From NCBI GenBank assembly GCA_902810695.1, contig CADDYV010000015.1, positions 1 through 64,000 of the forward strand: DNA of 64,000 nucleotides. The letters run 5' to 3'. The notes below the pieces were generated by a model. That model ran no database searches and was not told where the DNA came from. It saw nothing but the letters and a program-made list of their open reading frames with translations. Below, one piece after another: positions 48,576-56,822 of the stretch. This DNA is from Actinomycetota bacterium. GTDB lineage: Bacteria > Actinomycetota > Rubrobacteria > Rubrobacterales > Rubrobacteraceae. How positions within the stretch are numbered: position 1 is the first letter of the stretch; each line of letters begins with the position of its first letter. Both the position numbers and the translations under genes were made by a program.

Positions 48576-49735
48576 CCTCCCTGTAGAGTCGCTATCTCGC
48601 GTTCGAGACGCAAACGGGCGCGCCGGCCCTCGTGGATGAGGGGACGCAGGATCTTCTCGACGTGCGCTATGGGGTAGATCATGGACGGCCAGCGCGGGTC
48701 GGGCTTGGCGAGCGGAGCCCTCTCCGCCAGAATCCAGCGGCTGACCTCATCGAATATCCGCGTGTGTTCCGCCTCTGAAGGGCTCGGCACTATGGTCTCT
48801 ACCCTCACGAGCCCCGAGGTCGCGTCGGTCCCCTCTCTCGAAGCGTCCGCGGGCCAGAGCCGGACGTACCACGAGGCACGCTCTTCCTCGGTTCTCCCGG
48901 CGGCGCGTCTCTCCGCCCGCCACGGCGGCACGAAGGCGGTCGTCCTCTTGCCGGGTTCGAGGTCGAGGAGCATCCGGGCTTCCTCGCCGCCGAAGAAGAG
49001 GCGCCGGGAGTTCTTGACCAGCCCGGCGGCCCGTCTCACTGGAGCCGGAAGCTGGCCGTCTACTGCGATCCAATCCTCCCCGGTGTCCATCTCGTCCCAG
49101 CGCCGCAGAAGCTCGACCTCCAGAGCTTCCCTGAGCGCCCTGGCCCGGTTGTAGGCCCTGGCCTTGAGCCCCGAGTAATCCGCGGGGTCCACGTAGGGCT
49201 CGTAGCGGGTGGAGTCCACGAGTAGCTCCGTATACCCCGAGGAGATCCCCTCCGCATCCGAGACGACCAGCGGCATCCCTGCTTCCTGTACGGCCTCGAA
49301 CAGCGCCCGCGCCGCACCGTCTTCGGCATTCCCCGGCAGGATGAGCGCCCGCAGTACGGTAGGAACTCCCTCTACGGGGAAGCTCCGCACGCGCCGCTCT
49401 TCTCTGCGGGCAATGGCGGCGGCGACGGTGGTGATGACGACCGGCACGGTCCCGACGCGCCCGATCTCCTCGGTCGTCTGCACGCCGTCCAGGAAGTACG
49501 CGAACCCGCTCTCGCCGTCCGGCTCTCCGGGATGGCGGTCCACCACGGGGTCATGCTCGAAGGCATCCAGGGCGTCTCTGCGCCCGCTCTCCTCTTCCTC
49601 GAACGGGTTCTGGCGGAATCGCTCCCACTCCAGGTCCGAACCCCCGGCGGTGAAGCGCACCCCGCTCTCCGAAGCCTTCCGGAATGCCTGCTCCAGCGTC
49701 CCGACAAAACTGCTTGCCGTGCTCCCCTCCTGCAT
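48572..49735 (-). CDS. NurA-like 5'-3' nuclease
   Basis: The protein has acidic motifs YFLDGVQTTEE and WIAVDGQLPAPV separated by about 150 residues, the pattern of the two metal-binding aspartates of the NurA/RNase H-like nuclease fold, and lies directly before a HerA-like motor. Length 387 exceeds archaeal NurA (about 330). It was identified partly by context. An ATG at 49735 was chosen because TATACT stands seven bases upstream, the layout of a leaderless promoter; a TTG at 49765 is in frame. Confidence 0.72.
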   Translation of the reverse strand: MQEGSTASSFVGTLEQAFRKASESGVRFTAGGSDLEWERFRQNPFEEEESGRRDALDAFEHDPVVDRHPGEPDGESGFAYFLDGVQTTEEIGRVGTVPVVITTVAAAIARREERRVRSFPVEGVPTVLRALILPGNAEDGAARALFEAVQEAGMPLVVSDAEGISSGYTELLVDSTRYEPYVDPADYSGLKARAYNRARALREALEVELLRRWDEMDTGEDWIAVDGQLPAPVRRAAGLVKNSRRLFFGGEEARMLLDLEPGKRTTAFVPPWRAERRAAGRTEEERASWYVRLWPADASREGTDATSGLVRVETIVPSPSEAEHTRIFDEVSRWILAERAPLAKPDPRWPSMIYPIAHVEKILRPLIHEGRRARLRLEREIATLQGG

Positions 49736-49774
49736 ACCTGTCAGTATACGCGGGCTTTTTGCCAAAGACTATCC

Positions 49775-50353
49775 CTACTTGTCAGGTTCAGGGACAGGCA
49801 GCTCGAACTGCCGCTCGGCCAGAGACACGGCCCGGCGGAAGCTCCGGCGGTCGTCAGGGGTTTCGGTATAGGTATCGCGGGCCATCTTGAGCACTTTTTT
49901 GGCTTCCTGGCGCTGTTCGAGGACGTTGGGGATCTCCTTGGAGAAGGCGTACTCCAGATCACCACCTTCTACCACGTAGAAGTGCAGGTAGATATTCTTC
50001 TGCCGGCCGAGCCCCGAAAGCGCGGCGTCGCCGCTGACCTGGGAGACGTTGAGGACGGTTCCGGCGGAGAGGGGCTCGCCTTCCTCCGGGTAGACGGTGA
50101 AGGCCAGCCGGACGACGGGTCCGTAGGGAGTCTTGTAGAACTCCAGGCGGCGCACGACGCGTGAGGGGCCGCGGACGCCTTCGATCTCCTCCCTCGACGC
50201 GGCGACGACGAGGTGCCCCTGAGGGGGACGCATGGAGCTGCGTGCCTGGGTGGAGATCACACGCGCCTGCGCGCCCCTCTCCGCAACCGCTGAAGCCAGG
50301 CTCCGGCGGATGCGTTCCGGGAGGTCGAGACCCTTGCTCTCTTCCTCGGTCAA
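49775..50353 (-). CDS. Hypothetical protein upstream of the NurA/HerA genes
   Basis: This 192-residue soluble protein was not recognised. The N-terminal helix (LPERIRRSLASAVAERGAQ) is followed by a beta-rich core (GHLVVAASREEIEGVRGPSR, YGPVVRLAFTVYPEEGEPL) and a C-terminal acidic/basic helical segment. The start ATG overlaps the M20 peptidase stop (ATGA), and NurA-like starts 39 bases after its end with its own -10 box. It could belong to either neighbour. Confidence 0.65.
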   Translation of the reverse strand: MTEEESKGLDLPERIRRSLASAVAERGAQARVISTQARSSMRPPQGHLVVAASREEIEGVRGPSRVVRRLEFYKTPYGPVVRLAFTVYPEEGEPLSAGTVLNVSQVSGDAALSGLGRQKNIYLHFYVVEGGDLEYAFSKEIPNVLEQRQEAKKVLKMARDTYTETPDDRRSFRRAVSLAERQFELPVPEPDK

Positions 50354-51702
50354 TCGGCAAACCTTCTGAAGAACCGGGCGAAGTATCCTACGGACTCGAA
50401 GTAGTCCGCGAGCCGGACCGACTCGTTGGGGGAGTGGATGCGGCTTGCGGCGTTTGCGACGTTCCCGGTCATGATGGTCGGTATCCCGAGGTCGGTGGCA
50501 ACCAGTGAGGTCGGTCCGCTCCCGCCGATGGTCGGGTAGACCACGGCATCCTCGCTCCCGAGATCCTCCCAGGCCGCAACCGCCGTTCTTACGACCGGCG
50601 AGTCAACCGGGGTCTTGGCGGGCTCCAGACCGTGCATGTCGACCACTTCGATGTCGTCGAAACCGCGCTTCTTGAGGTGCTCGCGCACGAGCTCGACCAC
50701 CCGTTTGTGATCCTGGCCCACGACCAGTCGGAAGTCCATCTTCACGAAAGCCTCGGAAGGCACGATGGTCTTCGAGCCGGGACCGGTGTACCCGGACTGC
50801 ATGCCGGCTATGTTCGCCGTGGGCCGCAGCAAGTACTCTTTGAGGGCCTCTTCGCCGGTCAGGTTGCGGTCGAAGGCTTCGACATCCCAGGAAGCTTTCA
50901 GGGCCGCTTCGTCGAAGGGAATGCGGCTTATCGCTTCGAGATCTTTTTCGGTGGGTGGGTCTGCCATCTCCATGAAGCCGTCCAGCGTGATATCGCCGTT
51001 CTCATCCTTGATGGTCCTCAGAGCCTGCACGAGCCGCCAGGCCGGGTTGGGTGCGATGCCGCCGTACATGCTGTGCAGGTCGTGGGAGGGGCCTTTCGCG
51101 CGAAGCTCGACGTAGGCCATGCCCTTGGTGCCACAGAAGATCACGGGCCGGTTCGCCTCGTCCTTGATCGAACCCTCCCAGATGCAGGCGTCGGCGGAGA
51201 GAAGCTCCGCGTTCTCGCGCACGAACGCCGGGAGGCTAGGGCTCCCGACCTCTTCTTCGCCCTCGATCAGGAACTTCAGCTTGAAGGGCAGCGGCCCAAA
51301 CTCCTCCTGGTAGAGTCTGAGAGCCTGGATGCGTGCCAGCACATCTCCCTTGTCGTCGGCAACGCCACGTGCGTAGAGGCTTCCGTCACGGACGGCGGGT
51401 TCGAACGGCTTGCTCTCCCACAACTCCAGCGGTTCTGGCGGCTGCACGTCGTAGTGGCCGTAAGAGAGAAGAGTCTTGTCTCCCTCTCCGATCTCGGCGT
51501 AGACCACCGGGTGCCCTTCGGTCTCCATGATCTTCGCCTGCGCACCCGCGGATTCGAGGCGGGATCTCACCCATTCGGCGCACTCGCGAAAGCCCTCTGC
51601 TCCCTCTTCGCGGGCCGATATCGAGGGCATCCGCAAGAACTCTTTGAGCTCTTCGAGAAGCTCGTCCTTAGAACCTTCTACACGCTCGTCCAGATTCCCC
51701 AT
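50350..51702 (-). CDS. M20 family metallopeptidase (dipeptidase)
   Basis: A di-zinc peptidase with SYGHYDVQPPEPLELWESKPF and GVADDKGD (metal-bridging Asp), then LIEGEEEVGSPSLPAF (catalytic Glu pair), a dimerisation domain, and a C-terminal IHSPNESV metal ligand. This is the carnosinase/CNDP-like dipeptidase subgroup that trims small peptides. Length 450 is typical. The ATG at 51702 has GGAGG seven bases upstream; the longer frame starts inside the intergenic region. Confidence 0.92.
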   Translation of the reverse strand: MGNLDERVEGSKDELLEELKEFLRMPSISAREEGAEGFRECAEWVRSRLESAGAQAKIMETEGHPVVYAEIGEGDKTLLSYGHYDVQPPEPLELWESKPFEPAVRDGSLYARGVADDKGDVLARIQALRLYQEEFGPLPFKLKFLIEGEEEVGSPSLPAFVRENAELLSADACIWEGSIKDEANRPVIFCGTKGMAYVELRAKGPSHDLHSMYGGIAPNPAWRLVQALRTIKDENGDITLDGFMEMADPPTEKDLEAISRIPFDEAALKASWDVEAFDRNLTGEEALKEYLLRPTANIAGMQSGYTGPGSKTIVPSEAFVKMDFRLVVGQDHKRVVELVREHLKKRGFDDIEVVDMHGLEPAKTPVDSPVVRTAVAAWEDLGSEDAVVYPTIGGSGPTSLVATDLGIPTIMTGNVANAASRIHSPNESVRLADYFESVGYFARFFRRFAD

Positions 51703-51807
51703 AAAACCTCCGTTTCTGACCTGTGGAGAGGTTAGCACTTTTCCTGCGGTCCGAGAGTAAATTTGCGTTGGCCTGGGTATGTAGTTGCTGTTATATTAGG
51801 AGCAGTT

Positions 51808-52341
51808 ATGTCCAGAGAACACAGACTCAGCAAGCGCGACCCTGAAGGCAGCATAAAGCACCGCCGAGATCACCATGACTGGGACTCCGACGACTTCTTC
51901 GGTCTGGACATAGAGAGCATGAGCCCGAGGGCCCAAACCGTCACGGGGCTGGTGGTCGGAGGAGGGATACTCGCGGGCGTAGCTATTTTACTGGTACTTG
52001 TGCCGCACCTCTGGTGGCTCATCTTCGTCTTCGGCTGGATCATCTTCCCGGCGTTGAGGCTCTTTGCGCGAGGTATCGCGGGGCTTGCAGAGCCCCGCTC
52101 GGGATCGCTTCCGAAAAACAACAAGGAGCGGGAGCTATTGCAGGCATTGAAAACCCATGGCGAGCTCACCCCGGCTCAGGCTGCGATGGAGACCTCGCTA
52201 TCGGTCTCTGAAGCGGACAAGATGCTCAAGGAACTGGCCGAGGGCGGGCACTTGGAGGTTCGGGTGCGCGGTGGGGGACTTTTCTACTCCCTCTGGGAAC
52301 CGAGCGATGGTAATCCACAGGAGATCAGAGACCAAAAGTAG
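51808..52341 (+). CDS. Membrane protein with C-terminal winged-helix-like domain
   Basis: The first 55 residues are highly charged (Arg, Asp, His), followed by two membrane helices (GLVVGGGILAGVAILLVLVP and LWWLIFVFGWIIFPALRLF). A C-terminal 70-residue segment (ELLQALKTHGELTPAQAAME, then VSEADKMLKELAEGGHLEVR) looks like a winged helix. It could sense a membrane signal or be a small regulator. The ATG at 51808 follows TTAGGAGC. No exact family was recognised. Confidence 0.7.
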   Translation: MSREHRLSKRDPEGSIKHRRDHHDWDSDDFFGLDIESMSPRAQTVTGLVVGGGILAGVAILLVLVPHLWWLIFVFGWIIFPALRLFARGIAGLAEPRSGSLPKNNKERELLQALKTHGELTPAQAAMETSLSVSEADKMLKELAEGGHLEVRVRGGGLFYSLWEPSDGNPQEIRDQK

Positions 52342-52432
52342 GTTTTTGGCTTGGTTCTCGTGGTATCATTTAAAAAGGGTTGAGAAAGGCTTTTAAGACA
52401 AGAGAGCGGGGATTTCGGACAGGCCACACTCT

Positions 52433-53167
52433 ATGGACGACAGGAAGATCCCGGAGACTCTAGAAGAAGCATACAGGTTGCGAGACGAGGCCGAAGACCT
52501 CGAAACACGCGACTTTTATCAGGAGCAGGTCTACCGGCTGAGGCGCGAGGAGTATCGCGCGCGGGGTATACGGACGGAGATATCCTCCCGCCGCCGCGAG
52601 CGCCAGAGCGCCATCGAATTCTCCCGCGAGATGTTTTTTCTTGAGGTCTCCGAGATAGCGCGGGGCCACGAGGATATAGAGAGCCAGGCTGTCCAGCAGG
52701 AAGCCCGCCGTTACGCCGCACGGCTCGACACCCACGCCTTCCTGAAGCAACTGGCCTCCCCGAGCTCACGAGCCGTAGATCTCTACAGGCGCAACTATCT
52801 GGAACTTCTGAGGATGGGCAAGGAACCATCCGACGCCTACTACCTCTCGCGGGTCATCGGTCTCGTGAACGACGAGGAGTTCTGGCAAGCCATCGATGCT
52901 ATCAGGCAAACCGGCTACCCCAAAGGCCGTCTGCCCTACGCTGTGGAACGGGCCGCCATCCAGATCCGGGACCTCCCCGGCGGCATGATCCTGATCCTTC
53001 TCACCTTCTTCGCCTCGCTTTTCGCCTTCGTGTGGGCTACCGGGGCATGGGGAGAAGCGAGCCCAGGCACCATCTTCTTCGTCTCTCTGGGTCTCATCGC
53101 CGCCGGAGCTTTGATGTTAATCTCCGCTGTCTTTATCGTTACTTTCATCCGCTCCATAAACAAGTAG
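52433..53167 (+). CDS. Hypothetical membrane protein with long helical N-terminus
   Basis: The N-terminal 140 residues are charged and almost entirely helical (EEAYRLRDEAEDLETRDFYQ, then an Arg/Glu-rich stretch), including HEDIESQAVQQEARRYAARL. Two membrane helices near the C-terminus (LPGGMILILLTFFASLFAFV and TIFFVSLGLIAAGALMLISA) end in a short basic tail, so the large domain faces the cytoplasm. No family was recognised. It is the first gene after the short upstream membrane protein and may be co-transcribed. Confidence 0.7.
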   Translation: MDDRKIPETLEEAYRLRDEAEDLETRDFYQEQVYRLRREEYRARGIRTEISSRRRERQSAIEFSREMFFLEVSEIARGHEDIESQAVQQEARRYAARLDTHAFLKQLASPSSRAVDLYRRNYLELLRMGKEPSDAYYLSRVIGLVNDEEFWQAIDAIRQTGYPKGRLPYAVERAAIQIRDLPGGMILILLTFFASLFAFVWATGAWGEASPGTIFFVSLGLIAAGALMLISAVFIVTFIRSINK

Positions 53168-53345
53168 CTCACCGGCGGTACTCCCCGCTCACCCGTTGCG
53201 CCCTGACCGCTATCAGGAACAAATTGGCGTCTTAACTTCTGCCACCAAGACCAGTTCGGGTAGAAACCCCAGAGCTGATTAAAGTTTTCCGCCTCCCGAT
53301 CCGATAACATGAATAAGGCAAGCAATCTGGAGGGGGAATTCAGCC

Positions 53346-53900
53346 ATGAGGTATCTAGCGACCCTGCTCGCCTCGTTCTTTGTAGCAGCGGTAGTCGCCG
53401 CCGGAGTCTCCGCCACAGAATCCGCCGTCTCCAAGGCCGCCACACCCAACGGCGGATACGTACACAAGTGCGGTGGCGGCAGGATCTTTCTGAACTCCAA
53501 AGAGAAGCGCGCATTCATCTTGCACAACAGGATCCGCCGCAGGCATCATCTCAGAACGTTCTGCCTGAATCCCAAGCTCGAACGTGCCGCCCGCGCCCAC
53601 TCCAGGAGTATGATCCGGAGAGATTATTTCTCCCACAACTCTTATGATGGCGCACCGTTCTACAGGCGAATATCGCACTTCCACTACCGCTACCACTTCG
53701 TCGGCGAGAACATCGCCTGGGGAAACGGCCGCTACGCCACTCCCGACAATACGATGCATCGCTGGATGCACAGCCCCGAGCACAAACACAACATCCTTAA
53801 CGGAAAGTTTCACCAGATCGGGATCGGCACCCATACCGGCAACTTCAAGGGTTACAGAGGCGCAGCCATGTATACAGCAGACTTCGGAACCCCGCGTTAG
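53346..53900 (+). CDS. Secreted CAP-domain (SCP/PR1-like) protein
   Basis: A signal peptide (about 1-24, AGVSA) is followed by a CAP domain: FILHNRIRRRHHLRTF, LERAARAHSRSM, YFSHNS, GENIAWG and HSPEHKHNILNGKFHQIGIG, the CAP1/CAP2-type signature residues (His, Glu, His). Bacterial CAP proteins are secreted and of uncertain function, with lipid- or cell-wall-binding roles proposed. GGAGGGGGAA lies upstream of the ATG. It ends in a good terminator. Confidence 0.88.
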   Translation: MRYLATLLASFFVAAVVAAGVSATESAVSKAATPNGGYVHKCGGGRIFLNSKEKRAFILHNRIRRRHHLRTFCLNPKLERAARAHSRSMIRRDYFSHNSYDGAPFYRRISHFHYRYHFVGENIAWGNGRYATPDNTMHRWMHSPEHKHNILNGKFHQIGIGTHTGNFKGYRGAAMYTADFGTPR

Positions 53901-53922
53901 ATAAACCCCAACACCACACCAC

Positions 53923-53953
53923 AAGGGGAGCCTCTCTAGATCAGGCTCCCCTT
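53923..53953 (+). terminator. Rho-independent terminator after the CAP gene
   Basis: AAGGGGAGCCT (53923-53933) pairs with AGGCTCCCCTT (53943-53953) around a nine-base loop, followed by a short T stretch. It ends the transcript of the CAP-domain gene. Confidence 0.88.
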
Positions 53954-54084
53954 TATACCCCAGAATAATGTTAAGAAAATTTAAGAAAATCCGAAAAATT
54001 ATGACGCTAAGTGTTGACATGAGGAGATAGAGGTGGAAAAATGCAGCCTGCAAGTAGATCCTCAAAAGCAAGGAGGTTACGGAT

Positions 54085-54576
54085 TTGAGGAAGTTGATGT
54101 TGTTGGCAGCGATGCTGGCCATGGTGTTGGCCGCTGCGGCTCCTGCTCTCGCGCAGGCAACCGCCGGTAACATCAGTGCCCAGTATGTAGACTGCTCCCA
54201 GGTGCAGGCCGCTGCGAATGGTCAGTACGGCACTGCGGCTGGGGGCACCGGCAATGCTAATGGGGCGGCTTCGGCTGTGGACAACTCTGCGGCTATCGCC
54301 CAGAAGCTCGGCATCAGCCAGCAGCAGGTCAACGGTTGCCTGGGTGGTGTGAACGTCTCTTCTGGCGGTTCCAGCAGCTCCACGACCAGCAGCACCACGA
54401 CCACCAGTGGTAGTGTCAGTGCTAGCAGCGTGAGCTCCGGCAGTGCTGCGGCTTCTGCTGCGTCTGCTTCCGGTGCTGCGGTTCTGCCGAACACCGGTGG
54501 TGCCTCGCTGTTCGCGATCGGCGCTGGAGTTCTTCTGGTTGGTGGTGGCCTGCTCGCCCGCAGGATCATCCGCTAA
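54085..54576 (+). CDS. Secreted LPNTG-anchored repeat protein, first of a tandem pair
   Basis: The signal peptide (LAAMLAMVLAAAAPALA) leads to an N-terminal module with two cysteines (DCSQVQ and NGCLGG). A Ser/Thr/Gly-rich low-complexity linker follows (about 95-130). The C-terminus is a sortase signal: LPNTGGA, a hydrophobic helix (FAIGAGVLLVGGGLL) and ARRIIR. It is predicted to be covalently anchored to the cell wall. The start is TTG with AAGGAGG at 54071. A TTGACA box lies near 54014. The second copy follows at 54671. Confidence 0.82.
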   Translation: MRKLMLLAAMLAMVLAAAAPALAQATAGNISAQYVDCSQVQAAANGQYGTAAGGTGNANGAASAVDNSAAIAQKLGISQQQVNGCLGGVNVSSGGSSSSTTSSTTTTSGSVSASSVSSGSAAASAASASGAAVLPNTGGASLFAIGAGVLLVGGGLLARRIIR

Positions 54577-54594
54577 CTAGCGGTAGAGCTTTTG

Positions 54595-54622
54595 AAGGGT
54601 GGGCCTGAAAGGGCTCACCCTT
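54595..54622 (+). terminator. Hairpin between the two LPNTG genes
   Basis: AAGGGTGGGCC (54595-54605) pairs with GGCTCACCCTT (54612-54622), with one G-T pair, around a short loop; a pyrimidine-rich stretch follows. It could be an intergenic attenuator or a terminator that lowers expression of the second copy. Confidence 0.6.
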
Positions 54623-54670
54623 TCCCTTTCAAGTCGTAAGGGGAGTCAACTTTAAGAAGGAGGTAACGGC

Positions 54671-55144
54671 TTGAAGAAGTTGATGTTGTTGGCAGCGATG
54701 CTGGCCATGGTGTTGGCCGCTGCGGCTCCTGCTCTCGCGCAGGCAACCGCCGGTAACATCAGTGCCCAGTACGTGAACTGCTCCCAGGTGCAGAGCGCGC
54801 TCAGCGCCCAGAGTGGTACGGCTGCTGGTGGTTCTGGCAGTGCCTCTGGTGCTGCTTCGGCTGTGGATAACACCGCGAAGGTTGCCCAGAAGCTCGGCAT
54901 CAGCCAGAGCCAGGTCAACGGCTGCCTGGGCGGCGTGAATACTTCCAGCGCTTCTTCCAGCAGCATGAGCAGCTCTAGCAGCATGACCAGCACTGCCTCG
55001 AGCAGTGCGGCTGCAACTTCGGCGGCTTCGACCAGCAGTGCTGCTGCGGCGCTCCCGAACACCGGTGGTGCTTCGCTGCTTGCGATCGGCGCTGGGGTTC
55101 TTCTGGTTGGTGGTGGCCTGCTCGCCCGCAGGATCATCCGGTAA
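54671..55144 (+). CDS. Secreted LPNTG-anchored repeat protein, second of a tandem pair
   Basis: Nearly the same architecture as the protein encoded 100 bases upstream. The first 100 bases are almost identical to it (start, signal peptide, ATAGNISAQYV). The linker is Ser/Ala-rich, containing SSSMSSSSSMTSTASSS, and the anchor LPNTGGASLLAIGAGVLL is conserved. Cys positions in NCSQVQ and NGCLGG agree. A good RBS (AAGGAGG) precedes the TTG start. It arose by recent tandem duplication; the linker diverges by repeat slippage. Confidence 0.82.
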   Translation: MKKLMLLAAMLAMVLAAAAPALAQATAGNISAQYVNCSQVQSALSAQSGTAAGGSGSASGAASAVDNTAKVAQKLGISQSQVNGCLGGVNTSSASSSSMSSSSSMTSTASSSAAATSAASTSSAAAALPNTGGASLLAIGAGVLLVGGGLLARRIIR

Positions 55145-55170
55145 CCAGCCGACCGCATAGGATGTAGAGA

Positions 55171-55200
55171 AAAGGCGGGTTCTTCGGGGCCCGCCTTTTT
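55171..55200 (+). terminator. Rho-independent terminator after the LPNTG genes
   Basis: AAAGGCGGG (55171-55179) pairs with CCCGCCTTT (55190-55198) around a ten-base loop, directly followed by T residues. It separates the surface-protein genes from the exopolysaccharide cluster. Confidence 0.92.
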
Positions 55201-55272
55201 CGTGCACCTTCATCCGGCTTCCAGCTTGTATTCGGTGTACGTTCTGGATATCCTCTTGGCGGTGAACAAGCT

Positions 55273-56082
55273 TTGAACCGCACGATCTTCAAAATCTCCG
55301 TAGGGTTTCTGGCGGGGGCGCTGGTACTGTTCGCGGTGGCGCTACGTCTCTCGGATCATTACATAAGCGAGGAGCAGCGTCTGGTTGCCGCCGGAGACAA
55401 CAAGGGGGCCATGAAGAGCATCAAGCTTGCAGCGCGCCTGGATCCATTCAGCTCCGAGCCTCTGGAGCTCCAGTCCTTCCTCCTGCAGAGCCAAAACCGC
55501 AACCAGGAGGCGGAGAAGGCCATGGAAGCGGCGGCAAACCGGGACCCCAACAACTTCGTGCCATACCTGCTGCTAGGCAATCTCCAGATGAGCAGGCTCG
55601 ACAACCTCGATGCGGCAGCCGAGAGTTACAGAAAAGCGCTGAAGTTGAACCCTCACGCAACCGTCGCGAGCAACTCGCTGGCCCAGGCATTACTCAGGGC
55701 AAATAAATTCAAGCAGGCCGCTCGGGTGTACCAGAAGTTAGAAGACAACCACCAGATCACCATTCTGGGACTCTATAACCTGGGCAGGATCTACGTCCGC
55801 ACCGGCAAGCCCAAAGAAGGTCTCAAAGACATAACGGATGCCCGGAAGAAAGTAATGGCCCTTCAGAAAAAAGCCAAGGGCTCGCAACAGCAACAGCTCG
55901 AAAGCCTCTCGAAATCCATGCAGCTCGCCATCGCCGACGCCCTGGTGGTCGAAAAAAGGTATGGCAAAGCCGAACAAGTCCTGCAGTACAGCAACGCCGA
56001 CCAAGCATCTGCCATACTCCAGCTCCTGGAAACCAACCCGGCAGAATACCGGCACCGGGTGATGCACAGTGCGATCTACTAG
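55273..56082 (+). CDS. Membrane-anchored TPR protein, first gene of EPS cluster
   Basis: An N-terminal membrane anchor (ISVGFLAGALVLFAVALRL) is followed by about five tetratricopeptide helix pairs (AAESYRKALKLNPHATVASN is a clear example) over 35-240. TPR proteins in polysaccharide loci scaffold the assembly or export machinery. The start is TTG with only a weak upstream purine stretch, so it may be elsewhere. Its stop lies 14 bases inside the next gene. Confidence 0.8.
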   Translation: MNRTIFKISVGFLAGALVLFAVALRLSDHYISEEQRLVAAGDNKGAMKSIKLAARLDPFSSEPLELQSFLLQSQNRNQEAEKAMEAAANRDPNNFVPYLLLGNLQMSRLDNLDAAAESYRKALKLNPHATVASNSLAQALLRANKFKQAARVYQKLEDNHQITILGLYNLGRIYVRTGKPKEGLKDITDARKKVMALQKKAKGSQQQQLESLSKSMQLAIADALVVEKRYGKAEQVLQYSNADQASAILQLLETNPAEYRHRVMHSAIY

Positions 56083-56791
56083 CCTACAAAACCGGTGGGA
56101 TGCGCCGGAATTCTCCGAGATAATGTACGTTATCCGGAAGCGGCGCCTTCTGGTAGCGGGAATCTCGTGTTTTCTGGCGCTCTGCTCGATGGTTTTCAGC
56201 CTTACGCAGAGGACGGATCACACGGCAGAAGCCACCATCAGCCTGTCTCCCAAAGACAAACTGAGCGCGGACGGAAACCGACAAGCCTTCTTGAACACGG
56301 TCATGAGCACGGTTGACACGAACAAACTCTCGCGGAAAGCGATGCGAGAAGCGGGCTGGAATGCTGGAGCCGAAGAATTCAACAGACATCTCGATGTGGA
56401 GACGATTGCTACCAGAGATGGAACACCCGGTGATTTGCGGGTACGCTTCTCCGATTCCAGAGCCAAAGAGGCATCGCGGGTAGCCAATATATACGCGACC
56501 TTATTCGTCAACAGAGTCGAGCAGCTTGGCAAAGATCGGCTGGTGGGAGCATCTCTCAACGCCAAAGCCCACATACAAAAGAAGGCAAAGCCGCCAGTAG
56601 AAGAAGGGCTCCGCGTTCCGATATACACGGCGGCAGCAGCAGTCGCAGGTTTGCTGATCGGGGTTATGGTGGCAATGCTGCTCGAAGGACGGGTTCGAAG
56701 CTGGCGCGGTGTCCGCGACGCGGAAGTAACCCTGCACGTTCCCGTGCTAGGCTCCATACCAGAATATCCCGAAACCAGGGAGGAGGTTTGA
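56069..56791 (+). CDS. Wzz-like polysaccharide chain-length/copolymerase protein
   Basis: Two membrane helices, at about 25-48 and 185-210, bracket a periplasmic domain of about 140 residues containing TAEATISLSPKD, as in Wzz/CpsC copolymerase subunits that set chain length. A short cytosolic tail (PVLGSIPEYPE) follows, typical of proteins that partner a BY-kinase. The GTG start overlaps the TPR gene; the CpsD-like ATPase follows. Confidence 0.8.
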   Translation: MRSTSLQNRWDAPEFSEIMYVIRKRRLLVAGISCFLALCSMVFSLTQRTDHTAEATISLSPKDKLSADGNRQAFLNTVMSTVDTNKLSRKAMREAGWNAGAEEFNRHLDVETIATRDGTPGDLRVRFSDSRAKEASRVANIYATLFVNRVEQLGKDRLVGASLNAKAHIQKKAKPPVEEGLRVPIYTAAAAVAGLLIGVMVAMLLEGRVRSWRGVRDAEVTLHVPVLGSIPEYPETREEV

Positions 56792-56822
56792 TCTGAGTCC
56801 GGGAGTCCTACAAGACGCCGGG

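Noticed and set aside
47079-48677. 532-codon plus-strand frame over the HerA-like gene
   Set aside because: It is the antisense shadow of a gene with P-loop motifs; no start signal or domain.
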